Positions 21,959-31,513 of a stretch of 64,000 nt of DNA are shown here, piece by piece. Source of the DNA: Prostheceraeus crozeri (taxonomy: Eukaryota > Platyhelminthes > Polycladida > Euryleptidae); NCBI GenBank assembly GCA_907163375.1, contig CAJQUW010003452.1:57928-121927 (forward strand), given 5' to 3'. A model generated the notes under the pieces. It saw only the letters and a program-made list of their open reading frames with translations. It made no database searches and was not told the origin of the DNA. Position 1 is the first letter of the stretch; each line of letters begins with the position of its first letter. The position numbers and the translations under genes were made by a program.

Positions 21959-22405
21959 TTATGGCATGTATTTCAAAAGGTCTTCATCGTCAACATCGTC
22001 CCAGAGTCTGGCTTCACATAGATAACAAAAACAGTTCACTTGCTTTAATCGTTCTTCCACTGCGAGCCTCACTATGTCGATATACTCCCACTCCGCCATA
22101 GTTCATGGCTGGGAGTTAGGGGTGTACCATTCCCATAATTGATGGAGGAATTTGGTGCTGGTGATCTCCATCACATCATCAGTATCGTACTGCAGATACT
22201 TCCACCTCACGCCTGTTAAGTCGGGACACTCCTTCTCACATACACTCTCTTCGTCGTCCGCTGGTAATGACAACTTTCTGATATTGTCCAGTCGGTACAC
22301 CTTCTCTACCTTCCCTTTCGTTGGAGCGTTTGGTGCAACGAGCGCCTTTGGTGTTGAGCATGGTGAAGAGAATTTTGTGTTTGGTGTTGTCGGAGGGCTT
22401 GTCAT
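21959..22405 (-). pseudogene. 148-codon conserved Polinton protein with a premature stop
   Basis: Begins at ATG 22405. The product has a Pro/Thr/Ser-rich start (SPPTTPNTKFSSPCSTP), a basic stretch, CEKECPDLTG, a WKYL segment, and near the C-terminus CFCYLC followed by the acidic WDDVDDEDLLKYMP. An in-frame TGA at 22103-22105 cuts it after NSQP. The second Polinton has the full-length frame (60114-60560). An AATAAA overlaps the stop codon. It is divergent from pPolB and shares a 216-bp promoter region with it. The Cys pairs could bind zinc. No known family. Confidence 0.72.
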
Positions 22406-22621
22406 GTTGACTGTGAATAATAACTTTGAAATGTTTTCTAATTCTTAAGTATCAACAAGCAACCAATCAGAATGAACAGCCAATGAATGATGAGCATGAA
22501 AGGATATAAGCAAAGTGACATTCGTGTCATTTCACTCTGTCTTTGAGACGTGTAAGTAAACTGTTCTCTAGTGAAGTCTCTATCTTGTTGAAGCATCAAC
22601 CTTAAACTTGATTTTATTGAA
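22406..22621. promoter_or_regulatory. Divergent promoter between pPolB and the 148-codon gene
   Basis: Two CCAAT boxes (22463-22467 and 22480-22484) lie between the divergent start codons, and a TATAAG (22505-22510) sits about 115 bp before the pPolB ATG. The boxes are conserved at 60601-60680 in the second Polinton. This suggests joint early expression of both genes. Confidence 0.5.
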
Positions 22622-25600
22622 ATGGTAAGTTGAAGATTTCCTCTCTCATCTCCCTCAAACGTGTGGCTAATAGCATCTTCCTCAATTTCAGGCATCAACT
22701 TCATCACCAACGCCCACCGTTCTCGAGGAAAGTTTAGAGTTGTTGAGTCAAGGTAGGTTGTAACAATACACTGAGACTTTAACAGAGATGATAGAATGAT
22801 TTCTCTTTCAGGTGATATGAGTTCCACCTCAGAACTGTCGCGACATGGCAACGAGTGGGAATGTGCCGACTGCGGACATATGTTTACAAGGAAGCACAGT
22901 CTCCTTCGACACATCAAACAGCGTGTGTGTCAACGCAAAGCGGCGTCAATCTATGGAGGTGAAGTTGATTCTGACGATGACATCTCCTTTCCTTGCGATT
23001 TGTGTCCTCTTTCTTTCGATAGTCACTTTCAGCGATCTTCGCACAGACTTCAACACACGCATGCAAATGATCACTACACCAACGGTACCTCTACCATCTC
23101 CCTCATTAATGTTTCACATAATAATTTAGTACGCCACTACTGCATGGAGTCCAATACTCAAATTGTAGATTTTCCTGAGTGGCTCCTTCAAAATTCTAAC
23201 ATTATCGAAGCGCTCTTCAACAATTTAGACAATTTTAGAATGAAGGCGCTCATCTACCTTAAACTAAAATATATTAAAATAGATTTTCAAACGGGTCAAG
23301 TGACGGAGAGAATATAGTTTCATGTTCCTTCCTCTTCCGCAACCGAAGTTGTAGACTGCGAGTCTTGGCTAAATTTTCACATTCAATGTTTAAAATCAAA
23401 TGTAGATAAATTCAATCAGCGCGACAGCGCTCTCATTTTTGATGGTGTGGACTCAACCATATTCAAAATTTCCCTATTAGAAAGTCATGCAGCTCGAGGC
23501 ACATTTAAACTACCAAAAACGTTTTATAATAAGAAAGCTGTCATCAATGTCGATTGTAAATCACAGTGTTTCAAATATGCAGTCTTATCCATCCTTCACT
23601 ATAATGATATCAACGCGCATCGAGATCGCACCTATAGCTATAGACAGTGGGAGGATGAACTAGACTTTGAAGGTTGTGATAGTAACAACATGAAAATCAA
23701 AGATGTAGAAACGTTCGAAAAACATAATCAGATTAAAATTGTAGTTCACGTGTGGGAGAAGGGGTTGAAGGGTGCCCGCTATAATTCACGTTCAACTTGT
23801 TATGAACGTGTAGTCAACCTCTTATTAGTAAAACAAGATGATAGCGAGGAATGGCACTACTGTGGTATTCCCAAAATCTCTCGCTTGTACACTCACTTGG
23901 GGCACTCTAAAAGAGGTGAACATTTTGTATGCGACCGCTGCATCCGCTCCTTTTGGAGTAAAGATAAATTTGAAACTCACTATGAATGGCGCAAGCGAGG
24001 TAAATTACAAATTGAACGCATGCCCAAAGATAAAATATTTTCACATAGGGATAATGGTGACGAATTAAGTCCCCTGCGTATCATTTACGCAGACATAGAA
24101 TGCTACATTGATGATATCATCCACAAGCCAGCAGCCATATCCTGCTATGAAGTATGGCATGACCACTTTAGGAATAGACAAAACAAAATGCATACTTGGC
24201 AAGGTGAAGATTGCATTTCAAAAGTTCTAGAATTTCTCGATAAAGCTGCTAAATTTCAACAATCATATGATTCCCAATTACAGCGTAAGTCACTACATAT
24301 GTCAGATGAAGACAAACAAAAATTTGAAAGTTGCACATCATGCCCTAAATGTCATAAAACGTCTGATGACGATAAAATTAAAAAAGTGCGTGATCATGAT
24401 CACATCACTGGTAAATTTAGAAACGCACTCTGCTCCAAATGTAACTTTCACTTAGGTTGAGACGTCGTGTACTACCCGTCATTTTTCATAACTTTAAGGG
24501 CTATGACAGTCATATGCTCATAAAAGGAGGGTTGAGCCAGATGAAATCGTGGCAGTTCAATGTTATAGCACAAACGAGAGAAAAATTCATGGCAATGACA
24601 GCAAAAGTACCAGTAGATAAAACTAAAGAAAATAAGACAGTCTTCTTCGAAATAAAATTTTTAGATTCATTTCAATTCATGTCAGCGTCACTAGCTTCTC
24701 TCGCTCGAAATCTCAAGTTTCTTCCCCATAGTCAAACTTTGAAGAAACACTATCCAAACTTAACGGATGACCTGATCACACGCAAAGGAGTCTTTCCCTA
24801 TGCGTATTTTAGCTCAATGTCTAAACTAAATGAAACAACCCTTCCTTCCATTGACAAATTCAAAAACGATTTGACGGGTGAAGATTGTCCAGTAGAGCAC
24901 TATGAACATGCACAAGAGGCATGGTTAAAATTTGACTGTAAAACGTTTGGCGATTATATGATCGCTTACTTAGAATTAGATGTCATTTTGCTGGCTGATG
25001 TCTTTCAGGAATTTCGACGAGTGGCATTAGAAGAAGACAAATTAGATCCTATCCACTTTGTCAGTCTACCAGCCATGTCCTTTAAATCAGCCTTTAAAAT
25101 GACTGGTGAGACCATTCATCTCTTACAAGACCCCGAGATGTATAATATATTTGAGCGCGGAATACGCGGTGGTCTCACATTTGTAAATAAACATCATATA
25201 AAATCTAAAACAGTAGGTGATGATCATATCCACCTAAAGTACTATGACCAAAATAATTTATATGGCAGTTCACTGTCTAAACCACTACCTCATTCCGAGT
25301 TTAGTTGGTTAAAACAAGATGAGCTTGAGTATTACTCCAACCCTTCAAACATTCTGAAGATTCCAGATGAAGGTGATTGGGGATATTATTTTGAAGTGGA
25401 TTTGATTTATCCAAATAGCATTAAAAATAAAATTGCTGATTTCCCACTCGCACCTGAATCTGGTGAAGTGACTGAAGATATGTTTTCACCATTCATGTCA
25501 CAATTTCATAATAACTTAACAGAGTGTGGACAGCCAATGTACAAACCATGCCGCAAACTTTTACTCACTCAATATGATAAGAAAAATTATCTCGTACACT

Positions 25601-26595
25601 TCTGCATACTAAAATTCTATTTAGAAATGGGCATGCTTCTAAAGTCAGTTCACCGCATTATCAAATTTAGACAGAAAGCCTTCCTCAAACCCTACATAGA
25701 TAGTAACAGTCAAAAACGTGCACTAGCCCAAAATAATTTTGAAAAAGATTTTTATAAATATAAGAATAATAGTCTTTTCGGAAAGACCATGGAGGATGTT
25801 AGAAAACGCATAAACTACAAACTAGTCACTGATGATCAAAAATATCACAAATTGACCTCATCACCTCTTTTCATTGATAAAGACATTATCGATGAGGATC
25901 TTGTAGGTGTTAAAATGATAAAATCTGAAGTTGAGTTGTGCAAGCCCATCTATATTGGCCAAGCTGTACTAGATTACTCTAAGCTTGAAATGTACCAACT
26001 CTTTTATAAAATACTAAAACCATGTCCTCTCGTAAAAGAGGTTCGTTTGTTGGGTGGTGATACAGATAGTTTCTTCTTAGGAATTACCACTCAAAAAGAT
26101 TTAAATTTTAATGAAGTAGCTAAGTCATTAGAAAAATATTTCGACACATCTAACTACAATCCCGCTCATCCACTCTTTTCCATACAGAATAAAGCCAAAC
26201 TTGGTTGTTTTAAGGATGAAACAGCAGGAAAGGAAATAGATGAAATGATTCTCCTCCGCCCTAAAATGTATTCCATGAAATTAAAAGAATGTGCAGATAG
26301 TATTAAGCGTGCTAAAGGAATATCAAAATCAATTGTCCAAAAAATGAAACATCGGTCCTATAAGAAGGCCTATAAAAATAAAACTATAACGTTTGTCAAT
26401 ATGACAATCTTAAAATCTCAAGTTCATACTGTGAAAACGCACACGTTCAAGAAACGAGCACTTTCAGCATGGGAGGATAAGAGGTGTTGGATAGGACATA
26501 ACACATCTCTTCCACATGGACATCCTGATACAAACATACCTCCACCCAAAAGAATAAAACTCACGCTACCACATTCAGGAGATGTATTGACATAA
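22622..26595 (+). pseudogene. pPolB: Protein-primed DNA polymerase B (pPolB), one stop and one frameshift
   Basis: Replicates the element by protein priming. Exon 1 is only the ATG (22622-22624); exon 2 is 22692-22752; exon 3 starts at 22812. Both introns (67 and 59 nt) keep frame and recur in the second copy. Two C2H2-like fingers come first (22859-23064), then a conserved N-terminal domain (to ~23480), VINVDCKSQCFKYAVLSILH, another finger, exonuclease motif YADIEC (24086), and an endonuclease-VII-like zinc motif with DHDHITG (~24390-24447). Exo II is HNFKGYDSHM. Polymerase motifs are DQNNLYG (~25246), KNNSLFGK (~25764) and GGDTDS (26053-26070). Breaks: in-frame TAG at 23315-23317 and a 1-nt deletion near 24449. 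Everything else is intact. AATAAA at 26754. Confidence 0.95.
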
Positions 26596-26745
26596 TCAAC
26601 TTTAACTCAGTATTTTGATGTTGCTTTTTGTAGATATACATGGTTGTTTTATGTATCGTATGAGATCGTTTCTTCCTTGTGAATATATGCCTACAGTCAG
26701 CCCATTCCCCCTATGTCTGTGAAAAGACTTTTTCATACACATATT

Positions 26746-26759
26746 TTTATTTCAATAAA
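26746..26759. terminator. Overlapping bidirectional poly(A) signals
   Basis: TTTATT (26746-26751, AATAAA on the minus strand) and AATAAA (26754-26759, plus strand) lie within 14 bp between the convergent pPolB and the minus-strand gene ending at 26775. Each serves one strand. Confidence 0.7.
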
Positions 26760-26774
26760 CATATCACAATGACT

Positions 26775-28325
26775 TCACTTTGTTTTCCGAAACACTAAAG
26801 TTACGAGGGATTTAGTATCTTTCACATGGATGCACTCTTGTAAACCATTGGTAATTTTGATAGCAATAGAGGGTATAGTTTGTTTGACGACGGGATGATA
26901 GAAAATAGATTCAAACATCTTCTCGACTATTCCATATGAAGCGTCTTTATCATGAATGAAATCACGTAAAATGTATTCTTTTTTCTCACCAACAGAAATA
27001 GGTAGAATCAAATCACTTTGAATGTAAAGGTACTGTTCATGTTTATCAAGTGTCATTGGTGTTTCTATACCAATCGTATGCGCAGCAGTAAACACAGTTT
27101 GTAGCATTGAAAAACCAAAGAGTTTTTTCAAATTTTTACTCAATTGACATTGAATGTCATCACCCAGTCTCAGAACAACGCGTTGATTTTCAATTGAAAA
27201 CGGAATGTGGTGTGTCTTTACATCATATTTACTTTTCATCACATGCTTCAACTTCTGTTGTATATAAGGATTTACTACATGAATGAAGCTTTCAACTGTA
27301 TGATATAGACGCGGCATTATATTGATAGCAACTTTAGATTCTTCATAAGACTGGCAAATTTTCTTGATGCGATCACCATAGATGTCCACCCACCATTCAT
27401 CATTAACTGAATCAGCTTTAGTGTGATATTCATGAGAAGCATACACCACACCGCTTCCAATAATAGGTGTTGGATGTCTTACAAAATGACGCAAGGTTGG
27501 AGAGAAATAAACTGTAAGTTTGTCATTATATTTCTGAATGACCAATTTATTTTTGTCCGCCATAATTTTCTCTCCATACTTCTTACCCACAGTCTCATTC
27601 CATCGTTTTACTAACTCAATAAGTGATAAAGGTTGAACACCACGCTTTTTCAAAATGATGCGTTCGTCACATTCTACAACATCTTCATCAAATATTTTAA
27701 ATTTATAATGAAATTTGTTGATTCGATTTGAATAAACTTTTTTAACATTTGCAGTAGCAATTGACGTTAGATGTAGTCCATGGCCAAAACCGAGATGTGG
27801 ATAGAATTCATTATCCAACCTCAGTGTAAGACCTTTAGTAAAAGAATGAAAGCGAAGGAACTGTCTCCCACTCCAATGATAGATAGTAAAATCATAAGCT
27901 TTCTGATTTTTATTCTTCATGATGGAAGTATTACCACTATTGAATGCCTTAATAATTTTCTCATTCCCAAATGGTTCATAATAATCTGATTTTATCTGAA
28001 TCCATTCATAGTTCCACTTTCCATCTGATGTTAAATTGTATGGGAACTGGAATGCATTATTCATCGTTATTCCATCATGGGTGCGAGGAGTCAATATCAT
28101 TTCTTCCAAATCATTCACATTCTGAATATTGCTATCATAGCAAATACTAGAAACGCCCACCCCCCATTCACCTTCTAAATGTAGTGGACGATTTAATTCT
28201 ACTCGATAGTCTGATGGTTTATTTTTGGGAAATTTATTCATAGAAGCATTACTGGGCAAGTAGATTAGAAACGAGTCCTTATTTTCACTTTCCATACTAA
28301 TCACATTGGAAAAATATATTAGCAT
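26775..28325 (-). CDS. Large Polinton protein, paralogue of the next gene
   Basis: 516 codons from ATG 28325; a second ATG at 28295 starts MESENKDSFLIYLPSN and fits the paralogue better. The N-terminus has the pattern S-N-A-S...YRVEL..PL.L.GEWGVGVSSICY, which I associate from memory with uncharacterised proteins of many metazoan Polintons. The rest is beta-rich with no transmembrane helix or catalytic motif. The neighbour 28335-29744 starts with the same pattern and similar length, so the two arose by duplication. They probably form virion or tail-fibre-like parts, but this is inference from their size and their position beside virion genes. Confidence 0.72.
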   Translation of the reverse strand: MLIYFSNVISMESENKDSFLIYLPSNASMNKFPKNKPSDYRVELNRPLHLEGEWGVGVSSICYDSNIQNVNDLEEMILTPRTHDGITMNNAFQFPYNLTSDGKWNYEWIQIKSDYYEPFGNEKIIKAFNSGNTSIMKNKNQKAYDFTIYHWSGRQFLRFHSFTKGLTLRLDNEFYPHLGFGHGLHLTSIATANVKKVYSNRINKFHYKFKIFDEDVVECDERIILKKRGVQPLSLIELVKRWNETVGKKYGEKIMADKNKLVIQKYNDKLTVYFSPTLRHFVRHPTPIIGSGVVYASHEYHTKADSVNDEWWVDIYGDRIKKICQSYEESKVAINIMPRLYHTVESFIHVVNPYIQQKLKHVMKSKYDVKTHHIPFSIENQRVVLRLGDDIQCQLSKNLKKLFGFSMLQTVFTAAHTIGIETPMTLDKHEQYLYIQSDLILPISVGEKKEYILRDFIHDKDASYGIVEKMFESIFYHPVVKQTIPSIAIKITNGLQECIHVKDTKSLVTLVFRKTK

Positions 28326-28334
28326 ACTTTTGCA

Positions 28335-29744
28335 TTAACTCTTCATTCGGAAATGGAGTGTGATACTTGTTACAGCATCTTTATGAAAAGGAATCAACGC
28401 ACCAGCATCGTCATAAATTGCAATATCAATTTGTGGGATGTAGTTTGATTTCAGCTTTGTATAATGCACTTTCTTGAAAGTATGCTCAGATAAAATACTG
28501 CAGCTTTTTGGCTGGTATGGTATCATTGCTAGGAATGGAGCTTCAACATCTCCCACACGTACATCTTCACCAATATTGGAATATATCTGAAAATAGTTAA
28601 TACGACGCGATAGCGACATGTCTGCGCTAGCTTTGGTTACAGTACCACTTTTAAAGATATTTTGATCAAAACCCAAAATGTCCATTAGAGTTTTATCCAT
28701 AATTAGTTCAATACCTTTTCCACTTATAGTGAGAGACAAAACACCTTCTTTTTCAGAAAATGAAATTTGTTGCTCATTAATCACTTCATTCAAATAATCT
28801 ATTGCCATCTTAACTGAAGTGATCATTCGAGGTGTCAACACTCTTGTTCTATGTGAGATTCCACTCAAAGGCTCTACACACTTTCTGTATAAAGATACCG
28901 ACCATTCTGTATCAACTTGATTTGATCCATCACATTTCAAATAGCGCATATCAAATTTTCCATGAACGGCCGCAGAGCGATGTCGTAAGAACTGATGAAA
29001 AACTTCTGAACAAACTAATACTAGATCATCATCATCATCATCATCATCTAATTTACTAATGACTATTTGATCCGTTGATTTCGTATAAGTCAATGTTGCC
29101 ACTTGTTTACCATCAACTCGAAGGAGAAAATTAAATTTCTTCACTAATGTTTCAGGAGTCATGTTTGTCTTTCTTGGCTTAATCACAATCTTCTTCAGCA
29201 ATGTCTTTTCATTTTTCGGAATAAGATCCACATAAAAAGCTTTCTCTTTGTAAATCAAATCTTTACAACCACTTGGGTGGTAATTAACGTTATAATTATC
29301 ATAGCTTGTTAAGGCGCTAGCGAGGTAACCTAAATCATTTCTTAAACTTGGACTTAAACCAACAATCCAATCTTTCTCAACTACATGATGTACATAATTA
29401 TGATCATCATTGTGCGGAGTAAATTGGATGATGTTTCTACCCTCTTTATTCAGGAAATCATATATAAACTTTTTACATGATAAGAGATCTTTCTTTGGCC
29501 ACTGTGGAATGTATACTCGGCACCCCTTTTCACATTGGTAAGCAGCTGTGCGTCTCATATTAATAGTCATCACCTCATGATCAAAAGTATAGACACAGTT
29601 GCTATAAACAAGTTGAGTGACACCCACTTCCCACTTTCCATTTAGCTGTTGTGTATGATCAATGGGAGTAGAAAAGAGTGCGGCTCGATTACTAGCAAAT
29701 CTATTTGCGGCCGCATTGCTAAGCAAAATATGATAAAACGACAT
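28335..29744 (-). CDS. Large Polinton protein, paralogue of the 26775-28325 product
   Basis: 469 codons from ATG 29744. The N-terminus reads MSFYHILLSNAAANRF...QLNGKWEVGVTQLVYS, clearly related to its downstream neighbour. A run of Asp residues (DDDDDDD, near 29040) forms an acidic loop. No known domain or membrane segment. Its stop is 9 nt before the next ATG on the same strand, so the pair is probably co-transcribed from the 35-bp intergenic region 29745-29779. Function unknown; a structural role is possible. Confidence 0.72.
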   Translation of the reverse strand: MSFYHILLSNAAANRFASNRAALFSTPIDHTQQLNGKWEVGVTQLVYSNCVYTFDHEVMTINMRRTAAYQCEKGCRVYIPQWPKKDLLSCKKFIYDFLNKEGRNIIQFTPHNDDHNYVHHVVEKDWIVGLSPSLRNDLGYLASALTSYDNYNVNYHPSGCKDLIYKEKAFYVDLIPKNEKTLLKKIVIKPRKTNMTPETLVKKFNFLLRVDGKQVATLTYTKSTDQIVISKLDDDDDDDDLVLVCSEVFHQFLRHRSAAVHGKFDMRYLKCDGSNQVDTEWSVSLYRKCVEPLSGISHRTRVLTPRMITSVKMAIDYLNEVINEQQISFSEKEGVLSLTISGKGIELIMDKTLMDILGFDQNIFKSGTVTKASADMSLSRRINYFQIYSNIGEDVRVGDVEAPFLAMIPYQPKSCSILSEHTFKKVHYTKLKSNYIPQIDIAIYDDAGALIPFHKDAVTSITLHFRMKS

Positions 29745-29779
29745 TTTTATATTGCTGATCTGCGACTTTGCATAACATC
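29745..29779. promoter_or_regulatory. 35-bp gap between divergent start codons
   Basis: Minus-strand ATG ends at 29744 and plus-strand ATG starts at 29780. A TTTATATT lies within the gap. Core promoters for both directions must overlap the coding sequence of the opposite gene. Confidence 0.5.
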
Positions 29780-30136
29780 ATGAAGACTTGGATTTTGGAC
29801 TCTCTACAATATATCAGAGTTGATCGTGATGGAAACGTGCATTTCAAAAATTCTCATGGTCATACATCAAGAGGTATTACATTAACATGGCGAGAATTTG
29901 TCAACCTCAATGATATCATGAGGGATTTGGAATATTTTGAAACATTAAGATTCATCTCCTTGGGTGATCAAGTTTGGCTTCAACATTACAGAAATGAAAT
30001 TCAAATCTGCCATTCTCATTCCGCAAACTGTTTCTCATTTCGCAAATACAATTGGGAGAAGTATAGAAGATACATACATCACTCCATCATGACATTTATT
30101 CGTCGCGAGTTCATCGCCCTACTATGCAAATCTTAA
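29780..30136 (+). CDS. PC4-like small protein, two putative repeats
   Basis: 118 codons from the first true ATG (29780). It seems to hold two ~45-residue repeats, each three short strands followed by a helix with an aromatic: RVDRDGNVHFKN...RGITLTWREFVNLNDIM, then ISLGDQVWLQHYRNEIQICHS...FSFRKYNWEKYRRYI. This strand-strand-strand-helix layout and the GITLTWREF wording resemble the PC4/Sub1 coactivator domain. That is pattern recognition, not a search result. The whole protein is homologous to residues 1-105 of the next gene, which adds a TBP-like fold. It could be a DNA-binding cofactor of that protein. Confidence 0.55.
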   Translation: MKTWILDSLQYIRVDRDGNVHFKNSHGHTSRGITLTWREFVNLNDIMRDLEYFETLRFISLGDQVWLQHYRNEIQICHSHSANCFSFRKYNWEKYRRYIHHSIMTFIRREFIALLCKS

Positions 30137-30158
30137 TCAGACATGACTACCACGCACC

Positions 30159-31025
30159 ATGAGTTGGAAATTAGATTCCCTACAACGTATTGAAACGGAT
30201 CATGATCGAAACGTCTATTTCAAAGATTCAACTGGAAATGTGAGAAGAGAGTTTGCTTTATCTTATCGTCATTTTCAATCTCTACATCATATCATGAAGG
30301 ATTTGAAATACTTCTATATGAAAAGACATTCACGTATTGGAAATTGCATCTGGTTGCGCGTCAACAATCGGCGAATTCAACTCTATCACTCCCAACTCCA
30401 TACTAACTTCACATTTCATCAAGGTAGTTGGGAAAGTATAAAAGGAAGGTACATCGCTCAATTTACTCATTTTTTCATCATGAAGCGCCATCGCTACACC
30501 ATGGTCAACATTCTCCGTCGCTTCAGACTCTACACCAAAATCGATCTCACAAGATTACACCAACACCTTCCAAACAGCAAGTATTACCCGGGCCGTCCTC
30601 AAATGTTAGTGGTGAAGATGAACAATTCTCGGAATCTTCAACTCTTCCCAAATGGGACTGTACAGATTCTCGGCGCCCTTTCTCATTCATCGGCGCAGTC
30701 AATGCGCTTAGAGCTACAAAGACTACTACGTCGGATATGGAAGAGAGAGAGGTGTGTGATGTCGAATCTGACTGTGGACAATATGGTGATCTCTACTCAA
30801 TTGAGTGAAAGTGTATCATTTTTGAAGATTCGTACCAGCAGTTACAATTTGTGTTATGAACCCGAACTTTTTCCTGCAGCTCTCATTAGTTGTTGGTTAC
30901 CTGTGCATGTTGCAATCTTTCATAATAGTAAAGTGATCATTACTGGACTAAAATCTCATGTGCAAGCAAATGCAATCCTAGACTATCTCATCGAGTATGT
31001 ACGTACCCAGCGGATTGTAAAATAA
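30159..31025 (+). CDS. TBP-like protein with PC4-like N-terminal domain
   Basis: 288 codons, starting 22 nt after the previous stop. Residues 1-105 are homologous to the upstream 118-aa protein. Residues ~115-195 and ~208-285 match the two pseudo-symmetric halves of the TATA-binding-protein core. Repeat 1 has KIDLTRLHQHL and LQLFPNGTVQILGA; repeat 2 has DNMV, SYNLCYEPELFPAALI, VAIFHNSKVIITGLKS. CYEPELFP in particular is close to the TBP signature. Of the four Phe residues that TBP inserts into DNA, three have counterparts (F163, F238, F254); the first is replaced near Pro147. Likely role: recognition of the element's own TATA boxes, or interference with host TBP. AATAAA overlaps the stop codon. 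Confidence 0.8.
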   Translation: MSWKLDSLQRIETDHDRNVYFKDSTGNVRREFALSYRHFQSLHHIMKDLKYFYMKRHSRIGNCIWLRVNNRRIQLYHSQLHTNFTFHQGSWESIKGRYIAQFTHFFIMKRHRYTMVNILRRFRLYTKIDLTRLHQHLPNSKYYPGRPQMLVVKMNNSRNLQLFPNGTVQILGALSHSSAQSMRLELQRLLRRIWKRERCVMSNLTVDNMVISTQLSESVSFLKIRTSSYNLCYEPELFPAALISCWLPVHVAIFHNSKVIITGLKSHVQANAILDYLIEYVRTQRIVK

Positions 31026-31056
31026 AAAACAATTTTTCCAACATGATGTTTTTATT
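31021..31056. terminator. Convergent poly(A) signals overlapping two stop codons
   Basis: AATAAA (31021-31026) overlaps the TAA of the TBP-like gene. TTTATT (31051-31056) overlaps the stop of the minus-strand protease. Only 26 bp separate the two coding regions. Confidence 0.65.
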
Positions 31057-31513
31057 TCAAATCATGATAGAACTTACAAATAAGTTTTTCATTAGAGGAT
31101 GGATTACATGAAAAGTTTTGAATAATAGATGCAAATCGAGATACATGTAAACGTTTTAAGATGAAGTATAGTACAAAAGCACCACACGTTGATGAAAGTG
31201 GATGTTGTAGTATGCGTTCATTTCGCTGATATTGACGCGTATGTTTTCTCAACCACTGCTGTGTTGGTATATTTGGAGGTTGAGCAAGAGAGTCAAATAG
31301 TTCACCACGTCGGTCTTCTCCAATAAAGATCGCTTTCCAATGCTCACCGCCTAAATTCTGCGAATGAGTGTTTAGCACAATAAAGATGGGATAGTGATTT
31401 ACTGCAGGTGGTAAGGTATCGAGTGAATAGACATTATCGAAAGCTTTCAACGTCGCTTCGTCTGCATTACGCTGTACTTTAGTTTTAATATCGTCAGCAG
31501 TCAACCAACTCAT
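31052..31513 (-). CDS. PRO: Adenovirus-type (Ulp1/C5-like) cysteine protease
   Basis: 153 aa; the family usually spans 130-200. It would process capsid precursors during maturation. Catalytic residues visible: His58 (GGEHWKAIFI), Asp74 (ELFDSL), Gln103 (ILQHP, oxyanion) and Cys110 (SSTCGAFVLYF), in the order and spacing of adenain and Ulp1. The start ATG overlaps the MCP stop by one base (TAATG), so the gene follows MCP directly, as in many Polintons. It appears intact. Confident assignment. Confidence 0.92.
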   Translation of the reverse strand: MSWLTADDIKTKVQRNADEATLKAFDNVYSLDTLPPAVNHYPIFIVLNTHSQNLGGEHWKAIFIGEDRRGELFDSLAQPPNIPTQQWLRKHTRQYQRNERILQHPLSSTCGAFVLYFILKRLHVSRFASIIQNFSCNPSSNEKLICKFYHDLK

